A DNA stretch of 64,000 bases from JAJTHC01 sp044358835 (GCA_044358835.1 JBIKNF010000002.1:124001-188000); one strand, 5' to 3'. Positions 52,035 to 61,272 are shown, counted from the stretch's first letter. A program made the numbers and translations. Notes: generated from the sequence alone by a model not told the origin.

Positions 52035-53501
52035 ATGACTGCCCCTTGTTTTTTAGTTATTCCCTTAGATGCGCGCCCCGTCTGTCATTCCGCCGTTGCG
52101 GATTTGGCTCGTTTAACGGGGGTTCATGTGTTCTTGCCCCCCGCCGATTTGCTAGGCAAGCTCAAAGCCCCCGCCAACCTCGTGGCCCTTCGCCAGTGGA
52201 TGGAGCGCATCGTTCAACAGCACCCCATTCAAGCCGCGATTGTTTCCTTAGATTTATTAAGCTACGGGGGGCTGATTCCCAGTCGCATTGGGGAAGAATC
52301 CAACGAAGATCTCATTCGTGAACTTGAAAAAGGCTTGGCGATTTTAAAGGACATCCCCAAAATTTACGGCTTTTCAAGCATTTTACGTATTCCCACCTAC
52401 AACAACAATGAAGAAGAACCCGCCTATTGGGCCGAATGGGGAAAAACGCTTTCGCGTTTTTCGCAATATCTGCATAAAAAAAATATCCTTATGCAAAACT
52501 GGCGTTCGTATGAATGGCCAGAAGCCCCTCCGCCTAAAGCAGTGATTAAGGATTTTGTCACCCGTCGGGAACGTAACCACTGGCACAATTTACGCTTGTT
52601 GCAACTGTTGCAACAAAAACGCTTGGCTCACTTGGTGTTTTGTGAAGACGACCGCGGAGAATACGGCCTAAACGTTTATGAAGCCGACACCCTTCGCGCC
52701 CGAATTGAAACCCTTGAACTCACTGAATTTGCCCACGTGCAAACGGGAGCCGATGAAGTGGCCCACACCTTGCTAATTCGTGCCTTAGAAGACTGTTTAC
52801 AGGATTCGCTCCACGTTTATGTGAAATCGGCGCAGTCCTTAGAAGCGATGGCTAAATTTGACGGTCAACCGATTAAAAATGTGATTTACCAGCGCATTAA
52901 AGCCACGGGTTCACGAGCCGTTTCAAAACTTGAAGAAGCCGATTTGGTGTGCATTGTGCATGCGCCTCATTACCGCATGGGGGATCACGGTGATGCCACC
53001 CCCGCCGACACCACCATGAACGACGCGTATGAAACACTGGCCCTTACCACAGAAGCCGTCGCACAAGGTAAATCGGTTGTTTTGGTCGATGTTGCCTACG
53101 CCAATGGGGCGGATCCCCTGCTGCTTAAAGCGATTAAAGATGAACCGGATGTCCTTCCACAACTCGCAGGCTATGCCGCTTGGAACACCCCCGGTAATGC
53201 CATTGGTTCAGCCTTGGCCATGGGTTTAGGGGTGGTGTATGCGCACAAATACGGCACGGGCTCAGGGTCTCGACATCGAAAAACCATCGCCACCCGCTTA
53301 TTGGATGACGGCGTTTTTCAAAGTCAGGTGCGTCATATGTGGCGATTAACAAATCGCCCGTTGGATCGTGTGCATCTCACGGATGCTTTACTCCGTCATG
53401 GGCAGTGGATTTTGAACACACTTGGCTTGGGCCATAAACGTATTGAAGCGCGCTTTCCGTGTGATCGCACCTTTGAATGTGCCATTGAGTTTATTCGGTA
53501 A
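52035..53501 (+). CDS. DUF4127 family protein
   Basis: This 488-residue protein fits the DUF4127 family, of unknown function. Its opening IPLDARPVCHSAVADLARL is typical of that family. Other conserved-looking parts are DLLSYGGLIPSRI (about 73-85), FCEDDRGEYGLNV near 200-212, GADEVAHTLLIRAL and the C-terminal GYAAWNTPGNAIGSALAMG. There is no signal peptide or membrane segment. In front lie rsfS (divergent) and a TGTTACAAT box. The family assignment is by motif memory, so moderately sure. Confidence 0.75.
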   Translation: MTAPCFLVIPLDARPVCHSAVADLARLTGVHVFLPPADLLGKLKAPANLVALRQWMERIVQQHPIQAAIVSLDLLSYGGLIPSRIGEESNEDLIRELEKGLAILKDIPKIYGFSSILRIPTYNNNEEEPAYWAEWGKTLSRFSQYLHKKNILMQNWRSYEWPEAPPPKAVIKDFVTRRERNHWHNLRLLQLLQQKRLAHLVFCEDDRGEYGLNVYEADTLRARIETLELTEFAHVQTGADEVAHTLLIRALEDCLQDSLHVYVKSAQSLEAMAKFDGQPIKNVIYQRIKATGSRAVSKLEEADLVCIVHAPHYRMGDHGDATPADTTMNDAYETLALTTEAVAQGKSVVLVDVAYANGADPLLLKAIKDEPDVLPQLAGYAAWNTPGNAIGSALAMGLGVVYAHKYGTGSGSRHRKTIATRLLDDGVFQSQVRHMWRLTNRPLDRVHLTDALLRHGQWILNTLGLGHKRIEARFPCDRTFECAIEFIR

Positions 53502-53642
53502 ATTGGCCTTTGGCGTGTATTCTATTTCATGCGTAACAATTGCAAGCCAAAAACAGTCAATTGTGTTAGCATGAGTGAGTTGTTGTGCACTTAGCGTGCG
53601 CTGTCGTGCTTTTTACTACTAATTTATAGAGGTTCATTTGTA

Positions 53643-54665
53643 ATGATGAGTATTGAAAAACCTACTTTTGGAGATTATGTGCTGGCCCTTGGGGGTCAAT
53701 TTGTGGGGTGGCTGGGGGCTAGCTTATTGCTAGGGACGATTCTCTTTCATCAAGATATTACCCTTGTTCAACACATTGATTTACCCTTTTATAAAGATCC
53801 CAACCTCACGGTGAAGGGTTTGGCGGGTGTCTTGATGTCGATTGGTCCGATTGTGGCTGCCCCTGCTATGGTGCGCAGCGGTTGGCTCAGCAAGCAGCCT
53901 TCTTTGGCTTTAGCTGGTGTCGCCTTCTTTGTCATGTGGATGGCCATCGCCTCAGATGTTGAAAACATCCTCTATCGTGGGATTCTCATTTTCATGGTGG
54001 GCTTTTTGTTCTTTGGCATGAGTAACATCGCCATGGAACAAAAACGCGAGTTCGACTTTGCGAAGCTCGGGTCGTTTGCCGGCTTCTTAGAACTCGGGGC
54101 CTTTATTTTGACTGATGTATTGATTGCCCTAAAAGTGGGCACCGAAGGCATCTTTCAAATTGCGGGTTGGCCCTTGCGCGCCTTGTTAAGAGATGAAGGC
54201 CTTCCTCCTGTTCCAGCGGTTCTTTCAAGCAAAAGCCTGTGGAAAAGTCGCCGCTTTGGAGGCCTCTTCTTTTCAATCGCGGGTATTTTTGGTATTTTAG
54301 GGGCCACCGTTTCTTCATTTGAAAGCACAGGCCTTTTGTTGTTTAACGTCATTGGGGGCTTAAGTGCGTTGATCGTGAACTATAGTTGGTTTCATAGTGG
54401 TTTGCAAGGTACCCATTGGCTCAGTAAATTGTTGATTCCTGGTTCATTGCTGGCCACACTTGGTTCAGCAGCGCGTGCATATACATGGGGCTTTGCCTTG
54501 GATCAGTTCGGTTCACGGCTCAATGAAATGTATATTTGCGGGATGCCACTCATCACCAAGCAAGAAAATGCGGACAAGGCTGAAAAAGAAAAGACTGAAT
54601 CCATTGCTTCTGTTGAAAAACCGACGTTGTCTCCTGCAGTGGGTGAACAAACCAGCGTTTGCTGA
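53643..54665 (+). CDS. Unrecognised membrane protein
   Basis: This 340-residue protein has about seven hydrophobic segments: around 12-33, 57-80, 87-108, 112-131, 146-166, 205-235 and 240-255. A Glu/Lys-rich polar C-terminal tail of about 40 residues ends in VC. It has no cleavable signal peptide. I recognise no family, and it does not look like the protein at 3091. It lies between the DUF4127 gene and gapA on the same strand, with about 140 bp on the upstream side. A start at the second Met is possible. Confidence 0.7.
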   Translation: MMSIEKPTFGDYVLALGGQFVGWLGASLLLGTILFHQDITLVQHIDLPFYKDPNLTVKGLAGVLMSIGPIVAAPAMVRSGWLSKQPSLALAGVAFFVMWMAIASDVENILYRGILIFMVGFLFFGMSNIAMEQKREFDFAKLGSFAGFLELGAFILTDVLIALKVGTEGIFQIAGWPLRALLRDEGLPPVPAVLSSKSLWKSRRFGGLFFSIAGIFGILGATVSSFESTGLLLFNVIGGLSALIVNYSWFHSGLQGTHWLSKLLIPGSLLATLGSAARAYTWGFALDQFGSRLNEMYICGMPLITKQENADKAEKEKTESIASVEKPTLSPAVGEQTSVC

Positions 54666-54722
54666 GGTTAAAAGGCCTTCTTCGCTCGCTTTTGTTACTT
54701 TACTTTAAAAGTTAGTTTGATT

Positions 54723-54728
54723 TATAAT
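54723..54728 (+). promoter_or_regulatory. -10 TATAAT upstream of gapA
   Basis: TATAAT, 51 bp before the gapA ATG; no clear -35. Confidence 0.5.
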
Positions 54729-54778
54729 CGTGAAAGATGTCACTGGCATCCCCGTTTTATTATTTGGAGAATACCCTT

Positions 54779-55804
54779 ATGTCAAAAATTGGAATTAACG
54801 GCTTCGGTCGCATTGGACGCATGACCTTTCGTGCGCTTTTACAAAATCCTAACGTGGATTTAGATGTGGTGGCCATTAACGATTTAACTTCTACCGATAT
54901 GTTGGCGTACCTATTAAAATACGATTCCACACACGGTATTTTAGACGCTGAAGTGTCTCACGACGCGCAAAATATCATCGTCAACGGCAAGGCCATTCGT
55001 GTTTACAGCGAACGCAACCCTGCTGAAATTCCTTGGTCTACAGCAGGTGTTGATATTGTGCTTGAATGTACGGGATTCTTCACCGATGCCAAAAAAGCAC
55101 AGGCTCATATTGAAGCAGGTGCGAAAAAAGTCATTATTTCTGCACCAGCAAGCAATGAAGACGGCACTTTTGCCGTCGGCATTAACCACACCAGTTATGA
55201 TGCCAACATTCACCATATTATTTCAAACGCCAGTTGTACCACCAACTGCTTGGCTCCAGTGGCCAAAGTTTTGCATGAAACCTTTGGTATTGAAAAAGGC
55301 TTAATGACCACCATTCACAGCTACACGGGCGATCAACGTTTGATTGATGCGCCTCATAGCGATCCACGCCGTGCGAGATCTGCCGCCGTCAACATGATTC
55401 CTACGTCTACAGGCGCGGCGAAAGCCATTGGCTTGGTCTTGCCTGAGCTTAAAGGTAAATTGGATGGTTTCGCAGTTCGCGTGCCAACCATCGACGTTTC
55501 TATTGTCGATTTAACCTTTACCGCCAGCAAACCTGCTAGCGTAGAAGCCATTCACGAAGCGATGTTAAAGGCGGCCAATGGTTCATTAAAAGGCGTGTTA
55601 GAATACATGCACGATCCGTTAGTGTCCACCGATTTTATTGGCAATGCGCACAGTTCGATTTATGACCCCAGCATGACGAGAGTCTTAGAAGGCAACTTGG
55701 TCAAAATCGGTGCGTGGTATGACAACGAAACAGGTTATTCCAACCGCTTGGCTGAACTCACCCAGTACGTGGCTTCAAAATTGCCCGCTACCGCTCACGC
55801 TTAA
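54779..55804 (+). CDS. gapA: Glyceraldehyde-3-phosphate dehydrogenase
   Basis: GAPDH oxidises GAP to 1,3-bisphosphoglycerate. The start at 54779 (GGAG at 9 nt) gives 341 residues; the longer frame adds 14 non-family residues. Seen are INGFGRIGRMTFRAL, INDLTSTDMLAYLLKYDSTHG, the catalytic SNASCTTNCLAPVAK (about 150-164) and HSYTGDQRL with the His. The Asp after the second strand (INDL) and the Pro in DAPHSDPRRAR fit the NAD-specific glycolytic (Gap1-like) type. They do not fit the cyanobacterial photosynthetic Gap2, which usually has Ser there. Confidence 0.95.
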   Translation: MSKIGINGFGRIGRMTFRALLQNPNVDLDVVAINDLTSTDMLAYLLKYDSTHGILDAEVSHDAQNIIVNGKAIRVYSERNPAEIPWSTAGVDIVLECTGFFTDAKKAQAHIEAGAKKVIISAPASNEDGTFAVGINHTSYDANIHHIISNASCTTNCLAPVAKVLHETFGIEKGLMTTIHSYTGDQRLIDAPHSDPRRARSAAVNMIPTSTGAAKAIGLVLPELKGKLDGFAVRVPTIDVSIVDLTFTASKPASVEAIHEAMLKAANGSLKGVLEYMHDPLVSTDFIGNAHSSIYDPSMTRVLEGNLVKIGAWYDNETGYSNRLAELTQYVASKLPATAHA

Positions 55805-55815
55805 CAACAGTAACT

Positions 55816-55843
55816 GGGGGTTATGTGAATTAGCCCCCTTTTT
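55816..55843 (+). terminator. Rho-independent terminator of gapA
   Basis: GGGGG (55816-55820) pairs with CCCCC (55834-55838), extended by a G-U and two A-U pairs, followed by TTTTT. Confidence 0.8.
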
Positions 55844-55861
55844 AATTATTAGGATATAATT

Positions 55862-56401
55862 ATGCGTCTTTCTTTGGGAAATTTTTTGCTCAACACTACT
55901 TTTCCAAAATATCAAGAAGCAAGATTAATGTCTGTACAACGCAGTGGTACTGTTCATTTTGATCGTACATTGATCTCTGCTGATGTGTTAAAATTAATAG
56001 ATAGAGTTCAATGGAAAAAAAAGCTAACACAGGCAGAAGTCGATTTACATGTACTTCGGTTTATTTTGAGTTATATGATCAAAATGAAGAATAGGCTCGA
56101 TTCTCATAATCCGCTAGGCTTCGCAGATAGACTTTCCCCTACCACAATTTCACTTAAGTATAATGAAAATAGTCTTCAACCAAGAAGTGACTATGGGGCC
56201 GTTTTAATCTTTATTAATAGTCTTTTCAACGAGATAAAATCTCATAATTTTCGCCAGTATTTGAGAGAGAAAAAATTTTCAGAATTAACAATTCATTTAG
56301 ATGTACATACCACCGAAGAACTTAAAAGTATTTCAGCAGAAATATTTCATCGCCTTGAAGCTTTAGGGTGTAGTATGCAAAGAAGTAAATGTGAGGTCTA
56401 A
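55862..56401 (+). CDS. AT-rich orphan gene fused by TAATG overlap to trpC
   Basis: This 179-residue, basic and helical protein (LIDRVQWKKKLTQAEVDLHVLRFIL, VLIFINSLFNEIKSHNF) has no signal peptide or clear membrane segment. No family is recognised. The DNA is AT-rich compared with gapA and trpC. Its TAA overlaps the trpC ATG by one base (TAATG), so translation of trpC is probably coupled to it. It begins 19 bp after the gapA terminator; TAGGATATAATT just ahead of the ATG contains a TATAAT that would give a near-leaderless message. Confidence 0.55.
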   Translation: MRLSLGNFLLNTTFPKYQEARLMSVQRSGTVHFDRTLISADVLKLIDRVQWKKKLTQAEVDLHVLRFILSYMIKMKNRLDSHNPLGFADRLSPTTISLKYNENSLQPRSDYGAVLIFINSLFNEIKSHNFRQYLREKKFSELTIHLDVHTTEELKSISAEIFHRLEALGCSMQRSKCEV

Positions 56402-57156
56402 TGAACAAGTCTACCATTCTTGATGAAATTGTGGCCCACAAACGAAAAGAGCTGGCCTTTTGGCAAAACCAAACGTCGATCGACTACTGGCTGGATATAG
56501 CCAAGCCCAAGCCTCAGGACGACGCCTTTCGCTTTGAACACGCGTTGCGGGAAGCCAAAAACGGCTTGCATCTCATCGGCGAACTAAAGCCCAAGTCGCC
56601 CAGTGCGGGCGTGTTGCAAGAAACCCCTGATGTCCCTAAAATCATCGGTGCGTATAACCAAACGTGTTCCGCCATATCCGTTTTAACTGATGCTCATTAT
56701 TTTGGCGGAGGGTTTGACCTTCTAGAAACCGTCAAAACGCTGACCAGCAAACCTGTTCTGTGTAAGGATTTCATCATTGATATTTACCAAGTGTTACTCG
56801 CTGTGGCCAGCGGGGCGGATGCCGTATTACTGATTATGAAATGTCTCGATGATTTTGAGTATATCAGCTTGTTTGAAGCCATTCGCAGTTACGGCCTAAC
56901 CCCAGTGGTGGAAGTGCAGAATGAAGAAGAACTCAAGCGAGCCTGTCTGCCTCACCCTTCAGTGATACTCATCAATAACCGCAATTTGTCTACTTTTGAA
57001 ATTGACAAAACCACGACGCATCACCTGGCCCCGCACTGCCCTAAAGAAAGTCTGATAATTAGCGCAAGTGGGTTTTCATCCCTAGAAGATGCCGCCGAAT
57101 TTGAAGGCATCGCAAATGCCGTGTTAATTGGGACCGCCTTGATGCAACGCTTTTAG
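56401..57156 (+). CDS. trpC: Indole-3-glycerol phosphate synthase
   Basis: TrpC closes the indole ring in tryptophan synthesis. The 251-residue TIM-barrel protein has ELKPKSPSAG with catalytic Glu and Lys (about 61-70), VLTDAHYFGGG (about 97-107), LCKDFIIDIYQV with the catalytic Lys, VVEVQNEEEL and LINNRNLSTF. The usual SESGI near the end is SASGF here, so a commonly conserved Glu is Ala. Other trp genes are not adjacent. Coupled by TAATG to the preceding orphan. Its stop overlaps that of the convergent prepilin gene. Confidence 0.95.
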   Translation: MNKSTILDEIVAHKRKELAFWQNQTSIDYWLDIAKPKPQDDAFRFEHALREAKNGLHLIGELKPKSPSAGVLQETPDVPKIIGAYNQTCSAISVLTDAHYFGGGFDLLETVKTLTSKPVLCKDFIIDIYQVLLAVASGADAVLLIMKCLDDFEYISLFEAIRSYGLTPVVEVQNEEELKRACLPHPSVILINNRNLSTFEIDKTTTHHLAPHCPKESLIISASGFSSLEDAAEFEGIANAVLIGTALMQRF

Positions 57157-57713
57157 CCCCTCATAAAAGCAATCGTACATTCAATAGGGGTAACTTCCCC
57201 TGTCACGTGGTTGATGTTAAAATGAAAACGGTCATTGCAATCATTGGCGATATTGGCTCCTCCTAAGCCACCGAGGTTAGGGCCTTCGTTGCCGTTGACA
57301 TCCACATAAAAGTCGTCCGTTGTGCTGGTAGGCTCACTCAACAGACCGTACACCACCATCCCATTTTGTAAACGAAGTGCCCCCCCCGCAAATGTGGCAA
57401 CATTGGTCACTCCTGGAGGCAAACAAGCGCTTTGACCAAACGCACACAGTTGACTCACTTGGAGTTGATTTTGAAGATTGGCCCAACGATCCGCACCGCC
57501 TAAGAACTGATTTCCTGATAAATTTTCATCATAAAAATGGCCTTCTAAGGATTGCAAAACGACTTGCAATTGTGCTCTTCGACTGTTATTTTGACCAGCC
57601 ATCACTACTTTAGGCACAAGGATTGAGGCTATAACTCCAATAGCGACTAGAACCATCAGCAGTTCTGTGAGTGTAAATGCGTTTTTGTTTAGAATCGTTT
57701 TAAATGGGTGCAT
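57153..57713 (-). CDS. Type IV prepilin-like protein
   Basis: This 186-residue protein (ATG 57713; the codon before it is TTG) has a prepilin N-terminus: basic leader ending NKNA, then FTLTELLMVLVAIGVIASI with Glu +5. The polar C-terminal domain contains four Cys (CAFGQSAC, then CNDRF and IECTI), likely disulphides, and a Gly/Asn-rich loop. As in the protein at 39311, Ala precedes the cleavage point. Its stop overlaps that of trpC by 3 bp. No pilus machinery is nearby. Confidence 0.78.
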   Translation of the reverse strand: MHPFKTILNKNAFTLTELLMVLVAIGVIASILVPKVVMAGQNNSRRAQLQVVLQSLEGHFYDENLSGNQFLGGADRWANLQNQLQVSQLCAFGQSACLPPGVTNVATFAGGALRLQNGMVVYGLLSEPTSTTDDFYVDVNGNEGPNLGGLGGANIANDCNDRFHFNINHVTGEVTPIECTIAFMRG

Positions 57714-57808
57714 CAAAAATGACTTTCCAAACTAATTTGTTTTAGACTATTTGAGGTATCGGTATTTTTAGGATAAACTTTAGGAGTACTTCACACAATG
57801 TTTGAGCA

Positions 57809-59218
57809 ATGCTTATGCCTAAAACAGCGAATCAAATAGCTATTCCACCTTTTGAGCTTAATTCCATGGTTGAAAAAACTGTGGCTTTTGTTACATTAGG
57901 GTGTAAAGCCAACGCGCTTGAAAGTTCGGCACTGGCTGAACGGTTTAAGGATTTAGGCTGGCAAATTCACAGCGAACATCAGCCGGCCAGTCTTTATGTG
58001 TTTAATACCTGTACGGTGACTGAAAAAGCCGATGCAGAAGCGCGGCGCTTGATTCGCAAGCTCAAACGCCAAAATCCAGCCAGCCGAATTGCCGTTACAG
58101 GGTGTTACGCTCAAGTGGCTCCACTGGTGTTTAAAGAAATTGGCGTGGATTTTATCATCGGCAATAATTTAAAAGAACACTTGGCGGATATTGTGGCCAC
58201 GCAATTTGCCAATTATTATGCGGACTTAAACGACGGCCCCCTCATCATGGTGGACGAATTTGAAAAAAGTCGCGAGTTGGTCTCTCAAATCGGGAGCTAC
58301 GCAGGGATTGCTCGCACGCGCGGAAGCATTAAAATACAAGATGGTTGTGATTACAAATGCACCTATTGCATTATTTGGAAGGGGAGAGGCCCGAGTCGTT
58401 GCTTGAGTGTGGAAGCCGTCACCAAGCAGATTCAACATATGGTTACTAAAGGGTTTAAAGACATTACCATTACAGGCATTAACATTGGGCAATACCAGCA
58501 TGAAGGGGTTCATTTAGCAGGCTTATTGCGTCATGTGTATTCGCAGGTGGAAGGGGATTACCAGTTGCGTTTGTCGTCGTTGGATCCTCTTGAAGTGACC
58601 GATGAACTGATGAACGCCATGGCTGAATCGCGAGGAAAAATTGCCCCTCATGTGCATTTGTCTAGTCAAAGTGCGGAAGACGGGGTTTTAAAAGCCATGG
58701 CCCGTCGTCATCATGTGAAGGATTTAATCTATGTGTGTGAGCGTTTGCAAGAACTGATGCCGACGGTTGCGATCGGCTCCGACATGATTGTGGGATTTCC
58801 TACTGAATCGAATGAAGCGTTTGAAGCCAGCTATCAAGTGATTGAAGCCATTCCCATGCACTATTTGCATGTGTTTCGCTATTCGCCTCGTGCAGGGACG
58901 CCTGCGGCGGAAATGCGTCCGCAGGTGCAGGAATCGGTGAGAAAAGAGCGGGCGATGCGTCTGATTGCGTTGGCGGAAGCAAAAAAACAGGCGTTTTATC
59001 AAAAATTTGTAGGGCAAACCCTTTCGATGTTGTGTGAAAACATCAAGGATGATGGCAGCATGGAAGGCATTACAGAAAATTACATTCGGGTGCGTTTGTC
59101 GCCTGAAGATGTCCAAACGCATCAACTTTCCCAAAATCAGCGTGTTTCGGTGAAAGTTCATGCCGTAGAAACAAGCGAGTTTGTAAGTGCTTCTGTGCTA
59201 GGTTTGATTGGAGGTTAA
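57809..59218 (+). CDS. mtaB: tRNA threonylcarbamoyladenosine methylthiotransferase MtaB-like
   Basis: MtaB converts t6A37 to ms2t6A in tRNA with two Fe-S clusters and SAM. The 469-residue protein has AFVTLGCKANALESS (about 26-40), FNTCTVTEKADAEARR, VTGCYAQ, the radical-SAM triad CDYKCTYC (about 180-187) and a C-terminal TRAM region. LGCKAN and the absence of GCPKN separate it from RimO. The start is uncertain: ATG 57809 lacks a ribosome-binding site, while ATG 57866 (MVEKTVAFVTLG) would give the usual short N-terminus. Confidence 0.92.
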   Translation: MLMPKTANQIAIPPFELNSMVEKTVAFVTLGCKANALESSALAERFKDLGWQIHSEHQPASLYVFNTCTVTEKADAEARRLIRKLKRQNPASRIAVTGCYAQVAPLVFKEIGVDFIIGNNLKEHLADIVATQFANYYADLNDGPLIMVDEFEKSRELVSQIGSYAGIARTRGSIKIQDGCDYKCTYCIIWKGRGPSRCLSVEAVTKQIQHMVTKGFKDITITGINIGQYQHEGVHLAGLLRHVYSQVEGDYQLRLSSLDPLEVTDELMNAMAESRGKIAPHVHLSSQSAEDGVLKAMARRHHVKDLIYVCERLQELMPTVAIGSDMIVGFPTESNEAFEASYQVIEAIPMHYLHVFRYSPRAGTPAAEMRPQVQESVRKERAMRLIALAEAKKQAFYQKFVGQTLSMLCENIKDDGSMEGITENYIRVRLSPEDVQTHQLSQNQRVSVKVHAVETSEFVSASVLGLIGG

Positions 59219-59227
59219 AAGACTAGA

Positions 59228-59638
59228 TTAGTTGGTTTTTCGCAAGACACAGACGGTCGGTTGATTGGGTAAAGGGGGTAAAAATTGATGCCGTCGTACC
59301 GCCACCCATTCATACGCAGGGCGAGTAATCCCCTTGAACCAAGGGCATCTCAACACCATCCCCAACCAAGCCCATGGAGCAATGCACTGTTCTAAACACA
59401 CCCCTACGGCTTCTTCGGCCTGAAATACGGCGTTTTTCTCGAGATCAATCACGTGCATTCGCCGAGTGGTTTCTTCGCTTAATAAAGCAAATGTTGCCAA
59501 ATAGGCAAGGGCTTCTTCACTATGAACATCCACAAAACGCATTGTAGTAGGATGTTTAAGCCATGTCTTTAAAAACAGCTGACTTCGCTGGCACAAGCCA
59601 CAGCTGGCGTCGTACAGCACAATAAATCGAACGTTCAT
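59228..59638 (-). CDS. DCC-family thiol-disulphide oxidoreductase-like protein (DUF393)
   Basis: This 136-residue protein (ATG 59638, AGGTG upstream; a GTG three codons earlier lies in the ribosome-binding site) opens with VLYDASCGLCQRS. The Asp-x-x-Cys-x-x-Cys is the DCC/DUF393 hallmark. RFVDVHSEEA and a C-terminal Arg-rich part follow. It has no signal peptide. It is 14 bp downstream of the phosphohexomutase gene, so it is cotranscribed with it. The physiological partner is unknown. Confidence 0.85.
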   Translation of the reverse strand: MNVRFIVLYDASCGLCQRSQLFLKTWLKHPTTMRFVDVHSEEALAYLATFALLSEETTRRMHVIDLEKNAVFQAEEAVGVCLEQCIAPWAWLGMVLRCPWFKGITRPAYEWVAVRRHQFLPPLPNQPTVCVLRKTN

Positions 59639-59652
59639 GGCGTTCACCTGCT

Positions 59653-61272
59653 TTACGCTTTGCGCTTAATGTGAGACGGTGAAATACCCAAGTTGTCAAA
59701 CGAATCGAGCCAAAACGACTCAAGGGCATCTTGCTTACGTTGTAGGCGAACGGGATCCGCATCTTGCACTTCAAGGTAAACACGCACCAAGGGTTCTGTT
59801 CCACTTGCACGCACCAACACCCATGAACCATCGGTTAAATAGAGCTTCACGCCGTCTTGCGTGTGAAACTCTGCGATTAAGGCTTGGGCTTCAACGTTTG
59901 AACGGGCGACATCCACCACTAAATCAGGCCCTAAACTACCGCCTTCGCTAAAGAGCGTCAAGGCTTTATTTAAAATCGCGGATTTAAGTTCCGTGTGAAT
60001 CGACCATTCCGTAAAAATGTAGCGATGCGTATTCAACGCATCGACCTTCTTCACAATTTCTGACAACGGAAGGCCTTCTTTAGCCACAAGTTCAGCAATC
60101 AATAAGTTGGCGAGTAAACCGTCTTTTTCAGGCACATGATTCAAAATACTCAGGCCGCCACTGCCTTCACCTCCGAGCACCACCTTCGGTTTTTGGGGAT
60201 CTTTCTCATAGTCTAAAAAGACTTCGGCAATGTATTTATAGCCCACAGGGGTTTGAAGCACGGGAGTGTCATACGCCTTCATCATTTCATCCAGCGCGTG
60301 GGTGGTCGATTGTGATCGCACGACAATGCCTTTGTCTTTTCGGTGATGCACGAGTAAATACGCCACCAAACGTAAAATCGTATTGGGGTGTAAAAACTCG
60401 CCGTTTTCATCCAAAATGCCAAAACGATCGGCATCTCCGTCGTTGGCGGCGCCAAACATTAGGGCGTCAGGCTCTTGAAGCGCCCACGCCTTAATGAGTT
60501 GAGACAGTTCCCTTAAGTTTTCAGCCGAAGGTTCGGGTTCACCTGTATAGCCTTTAGGGCGTTCGTCTTCGGTGTGAAGCAGTTTGACGTCTTGCACGCC
60601 TAAATCTTCCATGAGCTTAGGGAAGTAGTGCCGACCTGTGGCATACAAAGGGTCATACGCCACATGCAATTGTGCGGCCTTAATCGCGCGAACATCGAGT
60701 TCAATCACTTCTTTGAGGTGATCTAAATACGCTTCATAAGGCAACAGGTGAAAGATCCGCGGAGTAGGTTCTAGGCCCATGGCTTTTCGGTCTAAAACGA
60801 GGTTAAGGGGGTGAGCTTGCAAGGCTTCAAACTGCTTGGTTAATGAAGAAGGGGCAACAGCCCCGTCATTCGTTAAAAAGTTATAACCCCCATAGTTCCA
60901 TGGATTGTGGCTTGCCGTCATTAAAATCGCGCCTGCTGAACCCACGCCATTGCCTGAAATTTCAGCCAAGTGAGCAGCGGTATAAGCCAGTACTGGGGTG
61001 GGGACATCGCCTTGAACTTCGTACACGTCTAACCCCTTGGCCAAAAGGGTTTTTATAATAATAGGAATCGCCATTTTCGTTTTTTCGCGGGTGTCTCCCC
61101 CCACCAACACGGGGCGAGCGATCTGTTCAGCCTGCATGGTTTGAATCAAGGCATCAGCAATGGCGTGGGTGATTTGTGTGACCACGGCTTCGTTGAAGGC
61201 GTCATCGGCGTCATGGCGATAGCCCGATGTGCCAAATTGAAAAACTTTAGAAACAAGAGGACTGGAGTTCAT
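59653..61272 (-). CDS. Phosphoglucomutase/phosphomannomutase family protein
   Basis: Alpha-D-phosphohexomutases interconvert 1- and 6-phosphates of glucose or mannose. The 539-residue protein has FGTSGYRHDADDAF, the phosphoserine loop MTASHNPWNYGG (about 117-128), the Mg motif DGDADRFG (about 281-288), GGEGSGGLS (about 368-376, sugar specificity region) and RASGTEPLVRVY near the C-terminus. Length and GEGSGG favour phosphoglucomutase, but sugar choice is inferred. TATACT with TGT (minus strand, about 61335) is a likely promoter. The DCC gene follows. Confidence 0.9.
   Translation of the reverse strand: MNSSPLVSKVFQFGTSGYRHDADDAFNEAVVTQITHAIADALIQTMQAEQIARPVLVGGDTREKTKMAIPIIIKTLLAKGLDVYEVQGDVPTPVLAYTAAHLAEISGNGVGSAGAILMTASHNPWNYGGYNFLTNDGAVAPSSLTKQFEALQAHPLNLVLDRKAMGLEPTPRIFHLLPYEAYLDHLKEVIELDVRAIKAAQLHVAYDPLYATGRHYFPKLMEDLGVQDVKLLHTEDERPKGYTGEPEPSAENLRELSQLIKAWALQEPDALMFGAANDGDADRFGILDENGEFLHPNTILRLVAYLLVHHRKDKGIVVRSQSTTHALDEMMKAYDTPVLQTPVGYKYIAEVFLDYEKDPQKPKVVLGGEGSGGLSILNHVPEKDGLLANLLIAELVAKEGLPLSEIVKKVDALNTHRYIFTEWSIHTELKSAILNKALTLFSEGGSLGPDLVVDVARSNVEAQALIAEFHTQDGVKLYLTDGSWVLVRASGTEPLVRVYLEVQDADPVRLQRKQDALESFWLDSFDNLGISPSHIKRKA

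Noticed and set aside
53540..53625. Terminator or operator near TAACAATTG...CAATTGTGTTA
   Set aside because: Arms are imperfect, the loop is long and no T-run sits in the right place; left unannotated.
57798..57839. 13-codon micro-ORF before mtaB with AGGAG upstream
   Set aside because: Too short to judge; could be chance, although it has a better ribosome-binding site than mtaB ATG 57809.
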